64,000 bases of DNA from Amaurobius ferox (taxonomy: Eukaryota; Arthropoda; Arachnida; Araneae; Amaurobiidae). Below the pieces are notes generated by a model, which did no database searches, was not told the origin of the DNA, and saw only the letters and a list, made by a program, of their open reading frames with translations. A program made the position numbers and the translations under genes. Below are positions 1 through 10,782 of the stretch, in pieces (the first letter of the stretch is position 1; each line of letters starts with the position of its first letter). The DNA lies in the NCBI GenBank assembly GCA_951213105.1, contig OX578155.1:34493984-34557983 (forward strand), given 5' to 3'.

Positions 1-780
1 GTGTGTGTGTGTGTCAGTGAGTCTGTGGAGACGATAACTGACGAACGAATGGACCGATTCGAACCAAATTTGGTACAAAAATCACAATCCGTAAACACTG
101 GAAGCCTATTGTTTTTATACGTAATCGAATGTTCAGAACCCCCATAAATTTTCGAATGAAATTTTGAAAAAATCGTCAAAAAATCAACACCGCTAATAAA
201 GTTACGCAAATAGACATTTCTTATGTAATTTTTCATTAGAAAACGATTGGCATAAATTTTAGAACGCTAACACGAACCGTTCTCGAGATATTGTACATTT
301 TTCAAAAAAATTATGAAAAAGTCACATAAAAAAAAAATTCCTATTGAGAAACATGTTCACTTTTCATATGTAATACCATGCGATAAATTGAGTGACATCA
401 TTCTCGTGGATCTAGCTCGTTCCATTTATGAAAAAATATACTTTGAATAATACTTTTGTATTTGAACGCCAATAGTCATTTATCTGCTGTAAGAATAACT
501 TTTTTCTTAGTGCATAACGCTTGGCGAGATTCTGGCGACGAATTTGGCGGAATGTCGCCAACTTGGCGACTTTTTTGAAATGTTGCCAAATTAATGAAAA
601 TCACGCCAAATGGATAAAAATGATGCTAAATCAATGAAAATGACGACTAATTGTCGAAAATTCAATATCTTGGAAAGAATATTAGTATCTACTATAAGAA
701 AAACCTATTTTTTTACTGTAAAAGTAGTAAATTCATTACATTATATAAGGAAAGTCATGTGTTGCCCACATCAGATTTTT
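1..780 (+). mobile_element. F1 repeat copy, 5' end cut by window edge
   Basis: Begins in the GT-rich tract, so the terminal palindrome is lost at the window edge, and continues through the F1 core to the family 3' end (GTGTTGCCCACATCAGA plus a T run). Holds the block CCGTTCTCGAGATATT shared with F2. Its distal half is a degenerate array of roughly 20-bp motifs around 'GCCAAAT' and 'TGGCGA'. No coding potential seen. Confidence 0.8.
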
Positions 781-966
781 TATAATCGTACCAAAATTCA
801 CTAGTGTTCAAAGATGCTGTAACAAAAATATTTTTATCTAGAGCAAGTAAATAATTTGACAGCATGAACACATGTTCAACCAATGTGAACTGCTAGAGAG
901 TGAATTATGATTAACATTTAAGTATGAATAAGGTGATTGAACCTAGCAACATGCACTGAATAGTTA
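781..966. other. Unassigned AT-rich spacer
   Basis: Short AT-rich stretch between the F1 copy and the hAT element. I see no gene, RNA or repeat in it. Confidence 0.5.
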
Positions 967-1358
967 CCTACCATCAGGGCTGTCGACCCGCCCACCTACC
1001 CAAAAAAACCAATAAAACCCATTCCGAAGTGGGGTTTTTTTTTTAAATATTTTTTAACAGATTTTTCTTTCGGTTTTAATATTATACACAATTATTTTCC
1101 CTTTTGAATAAAAAATATTAAACAGGTATTGATGGATAAACGTTTTCTTAATACCCTGTTTCAAATCTTGTCTATGAAATCTTCGGGTTGATGTATGAAT
1201 AATTGAAAAAAAATGTAGGTTCATAAATTTTTATTTAATTACTTTCAGAATTTACATTTTTCTTCAATAACAAAAATTTTATTTCTATTTGTCTATTTGA
1301 CACAATCCTTTTCATCATGATTTATTAATATGAATATTTTTATGGGACATTATATTTT

Positions 1359-2118
1359 TACTTTCCCTGCAATACATGGTAATGTATAGGGAAAGTATTT
1401 TAATCATGTCGAAAATAGCAACTTGAGTTTTCGACAGATCTACACGTTTCGAGACCTTTAGAATACGAAAAAACTATTTTTAGCGTGACGTCTGTGTGTG
1501 TGTTTGTCTGTGTGTCTGTCTGTCTGTCTGTGCAGATTTTGTATCCACTCTAACTAAAAACTAATTGACCGAATTTCATAAAATTTGGTAGGTAAATCAC
1601 TTGTAGGCGATTCTGGTGTTGATTAGTATTGGGTACGATTCGGAATAAAAGAACCCGCCTTTTTTTGCGAAATGGCCCGCAAAAGCTTTTATCCACTCTA
1701 GCTGAAAATCTAATAGACCGAATTTCACAAAATTTGGAAGATAAATCGCTTGTGGGTGACCCTGGTGCTGATTAGATTTTGGTACGATTAGGAAAAAATC
1801 AACCTGCCTTTTTTTGCAAAATGGTCCTCAAAAATCGACAAAATCTAAAATAGAAAACTACGTATGCTGAAATATATCCATTAAATGCTTGTATTATACG
1901 TCATTTTTAACGAAGAAAAGAAAAAGACCAACCCCATTACACTAGGACTAGCCGTTCTCGAGATATTTTCGTTTTTTCTCTAAGCCACCTTTGAAAATGA
2001 GTCCAGTTAAGAAATGCGAACGAAAATTGAATTAATAGTGAATTAAATTTAATTAAAATAAAGAGAACGTGTATATAAGTCTGCAGGGAAACTCGTGTGC
2101 TGCCCACATCAGATTTTT
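1359..2118 (+). mobile_element. F2 repeat, full length
   Basis: Starts with the F2 palindrome (TACTTTCCCTGCAATACAT, then its complement ending GGGAAAGTA). A TG/TCTG tract follows, then two imperfect copies of the 'CCGAATTTCA.AAAATTTGG' core, the CCGTTCTCGAGATATT block, and the 3' end GTGCTGCCCACATCAGA plus Ts. Abuts the next F2 copy head to tail. Confidence 0.88.
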
Positions 2119-2875
2119 TACTTTCCCTGCAATACATTTTAATGTATAGGGAAAGTATTGTAATCATGTCAAAAATCGCAACTCGAGTTTTCGACGGATC
2201 TACACGTTTCGAGACCTCTAGAATACGAAAAAACTATTTTTAGCGTGACGTCTGTGTGTGTGTCTGTCTGTCTGTACAGATTTTGTATCCACTCTAACTA
2301 AAAAACTAATTGACCGAATTTCATAAAATTTGGTGGGTAAATCACTTGTAGGCGAATCTGGTGTTGATTAGTATTGGGTACAATTCGGGATAAAAGAAAC
2401 CGCCTTTTTTCCGAAATGGCCCGCAAAAGTTCTTATCCACTCTAGCTGAAAAACTAATGGACCGAATTTCACAAAATTCTGTAGATGAGTCACTTATAGG
2501 TCACCCTGGTGCTGATTAAATTTTGGTACGATTCGGAAAAAAATAACCTTTTTTTTTGGCAAAATGGCCCGCAAAAACGCCAAAATCTAAAATAAAAATC
2601 TACGTATGCTAAAATATATCCAGAAAATGCTTGTTTCATGCGTAATCTTTAACGAAGAAAAGAATAAGACCAACCCCATTACACTAATACTAGCCGTTCT
2701 CGAGATATTTTAGTTTTTTTTGTATTTTCTCTACGCCACCTTCGAAAAAAAAGTCTAGTTATCAAATGAGAATGAACATTGATTTAAAAGTGAATTAAAT
2801 TTTATTAAAATATAAAGAGAACTTGTATATAAGTCTGCAGAGAAAGTCATGTGCTGCCCACATCAGATTTTTTTT
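2119..2875 (+). mobile_element. F2 repeat, full length
   Basis: Second F2 copy, starting at the last T of the T run that closes the previous copy. This suggests insertion into that T run or a tandem join. Same block order and 3' end as its neighbour, with a shorter TCTG tract. Confidence 0.88.
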
Positions 2876-3214
2876 GTATGAAGCTATGAGCACTTATGAA
2901 ATTGTTCTATGGCTATGGGGATTTTCAGTTTATTACCTATGCCTCATCTTTCTTTTGTTTTAAAAAGCGGTTCACTTTAACAAGTTTTTGAGCTGTTTCG
3001 AGTCCCAGGCTGTATACAACAATAGAAACAAGCTGAGAAACTGGCTTTTGAGAAATAGACTGTATACAACAAAATAAAAACCTTTTGGTGCAGGCTGTTT
3101 TTGTGACAGACTATTTCTGCAGAATGGCCAAATAATATGGGGCCTATAATGTGGCTATCAGACTTTTGTTCAAAACAAAGAAATCAGTGTGGCCAGATTT
3201 GCAAAAAGTAAAAT

Positions 3215-3615
3215 ACTACTGTTGCCAGATGCATACAAGGTTGTCAGATTGTGTCAATAAAATATATTTTTTTAAATGTCATTTTATATTTGTCCATATA
3301 TTTTTGCCAAAAATGCCTTTTTTTTAGGTATGGTAGTTAAATGTTCCAGTAAATATTAATGATACAGTATACTATATATTATACTTATCATAACTTGACT
3401 ATTGTTCTACTCATTTGGCAATTTTGTTGCAAAGTAATTTTCTATTTTGAATAAATATAATATAAAAAATTGAAAATGCTAAAATAATGCTATTTTTTAG
3501 TTTTAATTTGTCAAAATTTAATTAAACTTAGAAAATCTAGAAATACTCTCATTGAGAGTATTTCTAGATTTTCTAGATTCTGGCATCTGGCTCTTAGCAT
3601 CTGGCAACCATAGTG
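3215..3615. mobile_element. Small inverted-repeat (MITE-like) element
   Basis: About 400 bp bounded by the inverted motif GTTGCCAGATGC (3221..3232 and the complement at 3598..3609), with looser similarity extending to both sides. AT-rich interior without an ORF. A near-perfect hairpin lies close to the right end. The superfamily is not determined and no clear target duplication was seen. Confidence 0.55.
3530..3574. repeat. Perfect 21-bp-arm hairpin
   Basis: Arms 3530..3550 and 3554..3574 are exact complements around a 3-nt loop (ATT). This is a much longer perfect stem than chance predicts in such DNA. It could be the closing hairpin of the surrounding small element. Confidence 0.85.
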
Positions 3616-3688
3616 AAACAAAATGGTTACTCAACATAATTATAGAGACTATTTATCAATGTCTATTTATCACTATTAATATCCTTTT

Positions 3689-4391
3689 TACTTTCCCTGT
3701 AATACATGGTAATGTATAGGGAATGTATTGGAATCATGCCGAAAATTGCAACTCGAGTTTTCGACTATTTTTAGCGTGACGTCTGTGTGTCTGTCTGTGC
3801 AGATTTTGTATCCACTCTAACTAAAAACTTAATTGACAGAATTTCATAAAATTTGGTAGGTATATCACTTGTGGGCGGATCTGGTGCTGATTAGTTTTGA
3901 GTATGATTCGGGATGAAAGAACCCGTCTTTTTTTTTGCGAAATGGCCAGCAAAAGCTTTTATCCACTCTAGCTGAAAAACTAAAGGACCGAATTAAACAA
4001 AATTTGGTAAGTCACTTGTAGAACACCATGGTGCTGATTAGATTTTGGTAAGATTCGAAAAAAAATAACCTGCATTTTTTTGCAAAATGGCCCGCAAAAA
4101 TCGACAAAATCTAAAATAAAAAACTACATATGCTGAAATATATCCATCAAATGCCTGTTTTATACGTAATTGTTAACGAAGAAAAGAATAAGACCAATCC
4201 CATTACACTAGGACTAGCCGTTCTCGAGATATTTTTGTTTTTGTTTTTTTCTCTACGCCACCTTTGAAAATGAGTCCAGTTACCAAATGAGAACGAAAAT
4301 TGAATTAATAGTGAATTAAATTTAATTAAAATAAGAGAATGTGTATATAAGTCTGTAGGGAAAGTCATGTGCTGCCCACATCAGATTTTTT
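3689..4391 (+). mobile_element. F2 repeat, full length with small deletions
   Basis: F2 palindrome variant (CCCTGTAATACAT), shortened region after the palindrome, the two core copies, the CTCGAGATAT block and the standard 3' end. Inserted inside the hAT element that ends at 4540. Confidence 0.87.
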
Positions 4392-4548
4392 CTTATCAAT
4401 ATTTAACTTAATCTTAAATAACACATTGAAAATGAACTACATTAAAAAACCCAATAAAGCCCAAAAAACTCAATTTTACCCAATAAAACACACCCGGGTT
4501 GGGTTTAAAAAAAAAAAAATGGGTTTTATTACAGCCCTTGCCTACCAT

Positions 4549-5364
4549 GGACACATATGTTGCAAGCTTGCTCAAGTTCCATATTTTCTACCAGCACCAA
4601 GGCTAATTTTTCCATCGTGGAAAATTCAAATTACGAGTGACCTTTGCATCAATTGTATTCAGAATATGTTATGAAATGGTAATTTCCAAATTGGCCAATT
4701 TTATAAAATGGGTAGTTGAAGCTCCTTTTTTTTTTAAGCAGAAGAACCAGGAAAGGTTATTAGCAACCTTTACTGCAGTGTTTTTTTTTTTTATAAGCAA
4801 TTAATATTTTTAACTAGCAATTTGCTAATTGCTATTAACAATATCATTTACATTCTAATGCAAAATATGCATACTACAGTTGTATGTACAGCAATAAAAG
4901 GGCAAGATCCGAAAAATATTTACAAAATTAGCTGAAATTTGGAAAGCATATGTACACATCTACATTCAATAAGCTCTCTCATCAATAGCACATTTCTTTT
5001 CAAACAAATGCGCCTTTTTCTCATGAATAGAAACATTTTTACACAGTGACCATATGTCCTTCAGATTTATTTATTTTTTCAAAACTTTAATTTATCCTTT
5101 ATTTTCATGAAGGATGCTCCTACAAGAATACATTTTTCAACCATAAATAATCGATCGTCCACCTATTCAACGAACAGTTTGTATTGCAATCAAAGATTAA
5201 TTTAAAATAAATTCATCTACAAAAGCATTTATCGCGTTCTAAATTCTAATAGCATTAAAAATTGTGTAACATCAACATGTCATTTTATGTTGAACTCAAA
5301 CTATACAATGAAGCAATTCTCAATATAAGGTTGAACACTCAGTCCCAAGGTTTATAGAATACTA
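4549..5364. other. Unassigned AT-rich region
   Basis: No gene found. About 4925..5060 resembles 28665..28790 (shared stretch around 'ACATCTACATTC' and 'AGCACATT'), so it holds an old dispersed repeat or a remnant of a duplicated locus. Confidence 0.45.
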
Positions 5365-5622
5365 CAGGTTGGCCCCTCCAGGGAGACGGGATCAGTCCAC
5401 TGAAACGGGAGGAAGGTTGTGACGTCAAAGTGGCTAAAGGCTGTTTCCTTGTTTTCTTTCACGTAGATCTTTCGTGAGCATTAATAATTGTAAATCATTT
5501 TCAAGCTTGTTTTTCGTGTATTTTTGGCAAAAGTGTTGTGTTTGTGAAGTGTGATGCCAAGTTGTGCAATTGCTAATTGTCATAATGATGAGAAAACTTG
5601 CGATGTTTGGATTCTAGTTTAA
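5365..5622 (+). pseudogene. Possible 5' end of a THAP-domain gene or P-like element
   Basis: ATG at 5554 opens a 22-codon reading frame whose start, MPSCAIANCHNDEKTC, matches the beginning of THAP zinc fingers (MP-x-C-x4-C). The rest of the domain (the later C-x2-H, AVPTIF motif) is absent because a stop at 5620..5622 follows. The roughly 190 bases before the ATG contain a palindromic CRE-like site TGACGTCA at 5420..5427. A GC-rich CAGGTTGGCCCC at 5365 could be a transposon terminus; the start of that motif recurs at 18190. It could be a first exon of a host THAP gene or the left end of a THAP-bearing transposon. Sixteen residues are weak evidence. Confidence 0.35.
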
Positions 5623-7557
5623 ATCAAGATTATTTAGAGAGTTTTTTTTTCTGTCATATGAGGTATGGGCCACACTTATGATCATCCTGGACCCAGTCAG
5701 TTCAAATTCCAATTACGTCTTCGGCTCCTAAGTGACCAACTTGTGTTGCCTTCTAAACACAGTAACGTAACAGAGTGTGAAAAAACACATATCCTCCGCG
5801 GTGAAGTTCAGGGGTAGAGAAAGGAAAGCGGATGCTTCGTAACGGGGCTTGGACCTCGCTGCGGGGGGAGGGGGGGTTCGGGTTTTGTGTACTGTTGGGG
5901 TTTGTTTTTCGTTTTTCGCTTGCTGCTGTCGTTTTTGTTTTCTGTTATGGGTTTTTCGGTGGTTCAGTTTAATTGTCGCGGTCTTCGTGATAAGCGCCCC
6001 TGGCTTGTTGATCGGTTTTTCAGTTCGGCTGATGTGTTGGTCTTTCAGGAAATTTTTCTTTCGAGAGCAATTCCTTTCTCCCTTCCCCACCGGGTCGTCT
6101 ACCGTGCTGACCGCCCTTCTGGGAGAGGCAGCGGGGTTGCCATCTGTGTGAATGATCAGATCCCGTCCTCGCTCATTGCTATTCCAGAAGACTCCTCCCA
6201 CGGTACTGAGGTGATTGGGATCAGGTTTCAGTTAGGGTCGACTTCAACCCTGTCGATCATTAACATTTACTCCCCTAGGGGCAGTTTCGAGGGAGCCTGG
6301 TTGGAAACTCTCCTGACTTCTATCAGCAAGCCGTTCCTTGTCCTGGGTGACTTTAACTCCCAGCACAGATGCTGGGGCACCGACCGGACTTCTCCCGGCG
6401 CTGAGATAATGGCCAATTGGATCATGGGACAAAGCATCAACCTCCTCAACGACAATGTCCCTACTCATATCTCCTAGAATGGGAATACGTCCCTTATCGA
6501 TCTCTCCATCTGATCGTCCGATATTGCCTTGCAGTCTAGCGCTAATGTACACGCCGACTCGGACCACTTTCCTATCAAAGTACAGACTAATCTGCGTATC
6601 CCCTTTAACATCCGGCAAGAAATTCGAAAAAGGTATAACTGGGGTAAAGTCCATTTGCTGCTGAATAAGTCACTCAGGAAGTCCGGAGAAGAGAGTATCT
6701 CGTACGAACATTTCCTGAGTGTTTACGGCTCGGCTATGGCGGACAGCGCCCGTTGGCAGGCCCTTAACGTACGCTCTGGGGCCCCCTGGTGGAATAGCGA
6801 ATGCAGCTCTTTATTGGGACAAAAGAGACGGTTCTTGCGGTTGGCTAGAACCACTCTCCGGCGAGATTTCTGGATCTCTTACCGTCACTTTTATGGCAAG
6901 CTTCGAAAAGCCATTCGTACAGCCTCGCGGAACTATTGGCAGAAGGTGTGCCAGGAAGCTTCCCAGTCCGGTTTCATCTATAAGATCTTGAAAGCGCTCA
7001 ATAAAAGGAGCGATCCCCCTCCTACCTCTCACTGGATCCTCAAGATCGACGGTCGAGACACCTCGTCACCTCAGTCCCAGGCCAATGCTTTTGCTGAATG
7101 GTATGGTCGCACCGAACCGCTGGATGGGATTCCCTTAGACTTCAGTGACGATGAAAACCAGGTCTTCAACGCGCCTTTTGAGCTCAAAGAACTTAGAATA
7201 TCTCTTTCTAACACGTCTCAGGGGTCTGTCGGGCTAGATGGGATTCACATCAAGACCCTACGGGGATTAACCACGGAAAACCAGCTGATTTTGCTTAACC
7301 TCCTAAACAACAGCTGGACCACTGGTAACATTCCAGAATCCTGGAAAAACTCGGTCGTCGTCCCTATCCTGAAGAGAGGGAAAGACAGGCAAGCTGTTGA
7401 ATCGTATCGTCCGATCGCTTTAACCTCAGTGGTAGCGAAAGTCATGGAGAGAATGATCCTTTCCCGTATGACCCACAGGATTTTCAAGAAGGACATCTTC
7501 CACGAAAATCACCACGGGTTTCTCCCCTTTCGCGATTACTCAACTTCCTTGACATTA

Positions 7558-7858
7558 CGAATGTTTAGAAATGCATTAAGAAGCAACTATTTACTAATGC
7601 ATGAAGAAGACATCGCTAACTAATGTATTAAGAAAGGATTGTTTATTAATGCCCGAAGAAAGCATTGTTCACTGTGAAAGAGAGATTATTTCCTAATGCA
7701 TAAGGAAATAATTGTTCACCAATGCATGAAGGAGGACTCGTTTGCTAATATGTATATTAAGAATAAATTATTAGCTAATGAATTAAGAATATATTGTTCG
7801 TTCATTAATGCATGAAGAAGGTATCCATTCACTAATGCATTAAGAAGAGATTATTAGC
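7558..7858 (+). repeat. Roughly 26-bp minisatellite replacing the RT core
   Basis: About ten head-to-tail units of 26 to 30 bp, each starting near AATGCATTAAGAAG and ending near TTCACT or TTAGCT. One unit is longer. They lie exactly between the RT motif HHGFLPF and the start of RNase H, where the palm and thumb should be. Confidence 0.8.
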
Positions 7859-8559
7859 TCGTTGCAGTTTGGAACGCCTCTGCTAATCGCAAGTGCTCAA
7901 AGTCTGTCCCTCACCTAAACTCTATCTTTACTGCGGAAACCCTGGCTATTAGTCTCGCCATCTCTGAACCAATGACAGAAGAGCAGCAACTTGCAATCTT
8001 ATCAGATAGCCTGTCTGTTCTGAAAGGTGGACGAAAAGTTTCCGAACGTGATTCTTTTTCTCAGAAAGAGACTGGAAGAAACCCTCCAGAAGGTCCGAAC
8101 CATCAAATTGGTATGGGTGCCTGGACATAAAGGCATTGGCCCAAACGAAGAAGCTGAGTGGCTCGCCAAAGCTCACTCGGACAACTTAAACTCCATATTG
8201 TGGATTTCCCCGGAGGACTTGGCTGCCGCGCTCAAGCGGAAGGGAGCCATTGAGGAAGATCGCGCCTGGACCACTAGCAAGTATTTTTCTAACTTTGGCC
8301 ACATCGAGGCCCGCTGTTGGTACTTCAAGAACTACCCTATATCTCGTTGCGGGAAACCCTGCTGGCTCGGCTGCGGACAAGGACCCTTCTGACCAACGCG
8401 GTGCTTTATCGGGTGAACCTGGTCTCCTCCCCCCTCTGCACCACCTGTCAAGTTGCTGATACTGTCGACCACCTTCTGTTGGAGTGCAGAAAGTTCAAAC
8501 TCCAACGGGAAAGTTTGTTCCATGCCCTGGGGATCGGCCCCTCTACCCCCTTTTCCTTC

Positions 8560-8617
8560 CGGCCGTCCAAATAGTTGCTCTTAGTCCTCTGGACGAGTCG
8601 GACGGTCTGGGTCTTCA
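8560..8617 (+). mobile_element. Roughly 60-bp tail-less insertion element, copy 1
   Basis: 58 bp flanked by a perfect 15-bp direct repeat ACCCCCTTTTCCTTC (8545..8559 and 8618..8632), inside the LINE ORF. Removing the insert and one repeat lets the LINE frame continue from 8559 into 8633 and on to TGA 8711. The insert itself supplies the earlier TAG at 8572. Ends CGGCCGTCC and GGACGGTCTGGG pair into an outer stem, with an inner hairpin CTC..GTC/GAC..GAG. No poly(A) or microsatellite tail. Confidence 0.85.
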
Positions 8618-8713
8618 ACCCCCTTTTCCTTCGCTTCCCTGTGTGATTTTTCGTCCAACGATTTCTACCGGGCGTCCTGTCTTGCCTCGTTCCTCCTTGG
8701 TTGCTTGCGGTGA

Positions 8714-9012
8714 ATAGGCGACTAAAGTTTTTCTTTTGGCTTTCTGTTGGCAACGGTTCCCCCCCCTGCTTTCTGATTTTGTGTCGGATGTGCTACGGTT
8801 TTATACTTTTCTGTCGTGTTATTTTTGCATATTCGGGCTGTGACGCGCTGTGTTTGGTGCTTCGAATTCGAAGATGCTAATTTTGTGTGTATAGTTTCTT
8901 GCTGCCAGGGCGGCATGATGCGTATTTAGTTGCGGAGCGCAAAACCGTTCTTGCGAACGTTGTTATATGCTCCAGGAGTCCAAAGCGGGCGACCACCACC
9001 ACCACCACCATA
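8714..9012 (+). other. LINE 3' untranslated region ending in (ACC)n
   Basis: GC-rich sequence following the LINE frame, ending in about seven ACC repeats (roughly 8990..9011). Base composition drops to AT-rich directly after, which I take as the likely 3' end of the LINE copy. An alternative end lies near the AATAAA-rich stretch at about 9260. Confidence 0.5.
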
Positions 9013-9906
9013 GTAAAAAGGTTAAAAAACAATTACCATTAGATTTTAGGAATATAAGGTTGAATTTAAGTTAAACTGAGTTGAAGTTCAGATTTTTAGT
9101 AAACACATTAGGATTTTTATAGCTGCTCTTGCTTCCATTTATTTTTCTGCTCTTTCTTGGTTTTTAGTGTGCCGTTTTTATATTTTCATCTCTTACTTCC
9201 ATTTACTTTTTGCCCTTTTTATGTTGTAACTTGCGTAGAATCCCCTTTGAGAGGAAAAAATAAATAAAAGTGTTCGTTGGAGAATACAACCTCTGGTTAA
9301 TCTCCATTTTTCTTTTTTGCCAAGAAGAAAGAAAGAAAAGAAGGATTTTTATAGATTGGCAGTTTTACATTGTGTTAAGTTTAGTTATAAATGATTAATT
9401 TTATGTTAAGAGTTTATTGAATTCTTGTCACAATTATATTACAATCAGCATATGTGCTGAGGTTAGGCATCAATACGATCACAGAATATTATATTATTAT
9501 ATAATATTAGTCTGTGAATACGATATAATCAGTATCATAAAGGCAAAAAGGATCATGAAAGCTTCATGATCAGTATATATACCGTTAACAAAAATAATTA
9601 CTATTTAATATAGTTTACATAATCTAGTCGATTACATGAATGCACTGCCGAACTTTTTTGAATTCCAGGAATCTTTTTAGGATTTATTTGTTTAGAATAA
9701 GGGATGAGAATTTTATGGCAGTTTTAAAATCTAATAAAAATTGTCTGAAAAGTGGAAATCTATATACGTGTGATAAACTTAACACTATTTCAAAGATTTG
9801 TGATAAAAGGAAAATATTCTCTTAGGGAATAATAATAAATAGATACATTCTCCTATTTGTAAAAATTTATGACTTGTGAAATATATAATTTGATTATAAA
9901 ATTGAT
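9013..9906. other. Unassigned AT-rich region upstream of a zinc-finger gene
   Basis: No ORF with recognisable features. Contains AATAAATAAA near 9261 and an AT palindrome near 9485..9510. It may hold the 5' UTR or an upstream exon of the zinc-finger gene at 9907, but I cannot define a promoter or splice site. Confidence 0.4.
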
Positions 9907-10782
9907 ATGAATACTCAAATTGATAAAAGAAGATTTATCTGTGAAGTCTGTCAGAAAGGATTTATTCAAAAGAGTCACTTGATTGATCATCTCTGTACTC
10001 ATACTGGTGAGAAACCATTTACTTGTAAGGTATGCCAGAAAGGATTTATTCAAAAGATTCACTTTAATATTCATCTGCGTGCACATACTGGTGAAAAACC
10101 CTTTACTTGTGAGGTATGTCAGAAAGGATTTAGTCGAAAGTGTCATATGAATATTCACCTGCGTACCCATACTGGTGAAAAACCATTTACGTGTGAAGTG
10201 TGTCAAAAAAGATTTATTGAGAAGTGCCGTTTGACTATTCATATGCGTAGTCATACTGGTGAAAAACCATTTACTTGTGAGGTATGTCAGACAGGATTTA
10301 ATCTAAAGTCTGATTTGAAAAATCATCTGCGTGTACATACTGGTGAAAAACCATTTACTTGTGAGGTATGTCAGAAAGGATTTAGTCGAAAGTGTCATAT
10401 GAATATTCACCTGCGTACCCATACTGGTGAAAAACCATTTACTTGTGAAGTGTGTCAAAAAAGATTTATTGAGAAGTGCCGTTTGAATATTCATATGCGT
10501 ACTCATACTGGTGAAAAACCATTTACTTGTGAGGTATGTCAGAAAGGGTTTAATCTAAAGTCTGATTTGAAGAATCATCTGCGTGCACATACTGGTGAAA
10601 AACCATTTACTTGTGAGGTATGTCAGAAAGGATTTAGTCAAAAGGGTCATATGAATATTCACCTGCGTACCCATACTGGTGAAAAACCATTTACTTGTGA
10701 AGTGTGTCAAAAAAGATTTATTGAGATATGCCGTTTGAATAGTCATATGCGTACTCATACTGGTGAAAAACCAAAGATTTAG
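9907..10782 (+). CDS. C2H2 zinc-finger protein, 10 fingers
   Basis: 291-residue, single-exon ORF consisting of ten Krueppel-type C2H2 fingers (C-x2-C-x12-H-x3-H, 28-residue period) joined by HTGEKP linkers. The first finger starts at about residue 9, so there is almost no N-terminal domain. Such proteins normally bind DNA in the nucleus. Fingers 3 to 5 and 6 to 8 are near-identical three-finger blocks (helix regions RKCHM, EKCRL, LKSDL); 9 and 10 begin a third block. The frame ends at TGEKPKI because 10773 carries a deletion that removed both cysteines of the next finger; the array continues afterwards in broken form. It may be a recently truncated gene. ATG 9907 is the first in frame, but an upstream exon cannot be excluded. 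Confidence 0.8.
   Translation: MNTQIDKRRFICEVCQKGFIQKSHLIDHLCTHTGEKPFTCKVCQKGFIQKIHFNIHLRAHTGEKPFTCEVCQKGFSRKCHMNIHLRTHTGEKPFTCEVCQKRFIEKCRLTIHMRSHTGEKPFTCEVCQTGFNLKSDLKNHLRVHTGEKPFTCEVCQKGFSRKCHMNIHLRTHTGEKPFTCEVCQKRFIEKCRLNIHMRTHTGEKPFTCEVCQKGFNLKSDLKNHLRAHTGEKPFTCEVCQKGFSQKGHMNIHLRTHTGEKPFTCEVCQKRFIEICRLNSHMRTHTGEKPKI

Larger units (their letters stand above)
975..4540. mobile_element. Non-autonomous hAT-type element with nested insertions
   Basis: Left end CAGGGCTGT (975..983) and right end ACAGCCCTTG (4531..4540) are near-perfect terminal inverted repeats of hAT type (CAGGG start). They are flanked by a perfect 8-bp direct repeat CCTACCAT (967..974 and 4541..4548), the size expected for hAT. 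Both ends carry C-rich/A-rich subterminal sequence (ACCCA, AATAAAACCC). No transposase is visible. Three F2 copies and a small inverted-repeat element lie inside; without the F2 copies the element is about 1.35 kb. Confidence 0.8.
5947..8713 (+). pseudogene. LINE ORF2 (endonuclease, RT, RNase H), broken
   Basis: Non-LTR retrotransposon polyprotein of the Jockey/I/R1-like group, acting in target-primed reverse transcription. From ATG 5947 the apurinic-type endonuclease shows QFNCRGL, FQE, LGDFNSQH and SDHFP. The frame is broken by TAG 6475 and TGA 6511 but resumes in the same phase. RT follows (SGAPWW near 6775; VVPILKRGKDR and SYRPIALTS near 7350..7430) up to HHGFLPF. The palm with the catalytic (Y/F)xDD is gone, replaced by a minisatellite (7558..7858). 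RNase H resumes with FTAETLA, ILSDS and WVPGHKGIGPNEEAEWLA, with a frameshift near 8022; the usual final AD is AE. After another frameshift comes a C-terminal CTTC-x8-H-x4-C knuckle (8430..8495). A 58-bp insertion at 8560 adds an early stop; without it the frame runs to TGA 8711. It is GC-richer than its surroundings and certainly non-functional. Confidence 0.9.

Noticed and set aside
5728..6201. 157-codon minus-strand ORF opposite the LINE endonuclease
   Set aside because: Antisense shadow of the endonuclease coding strand; no motif.
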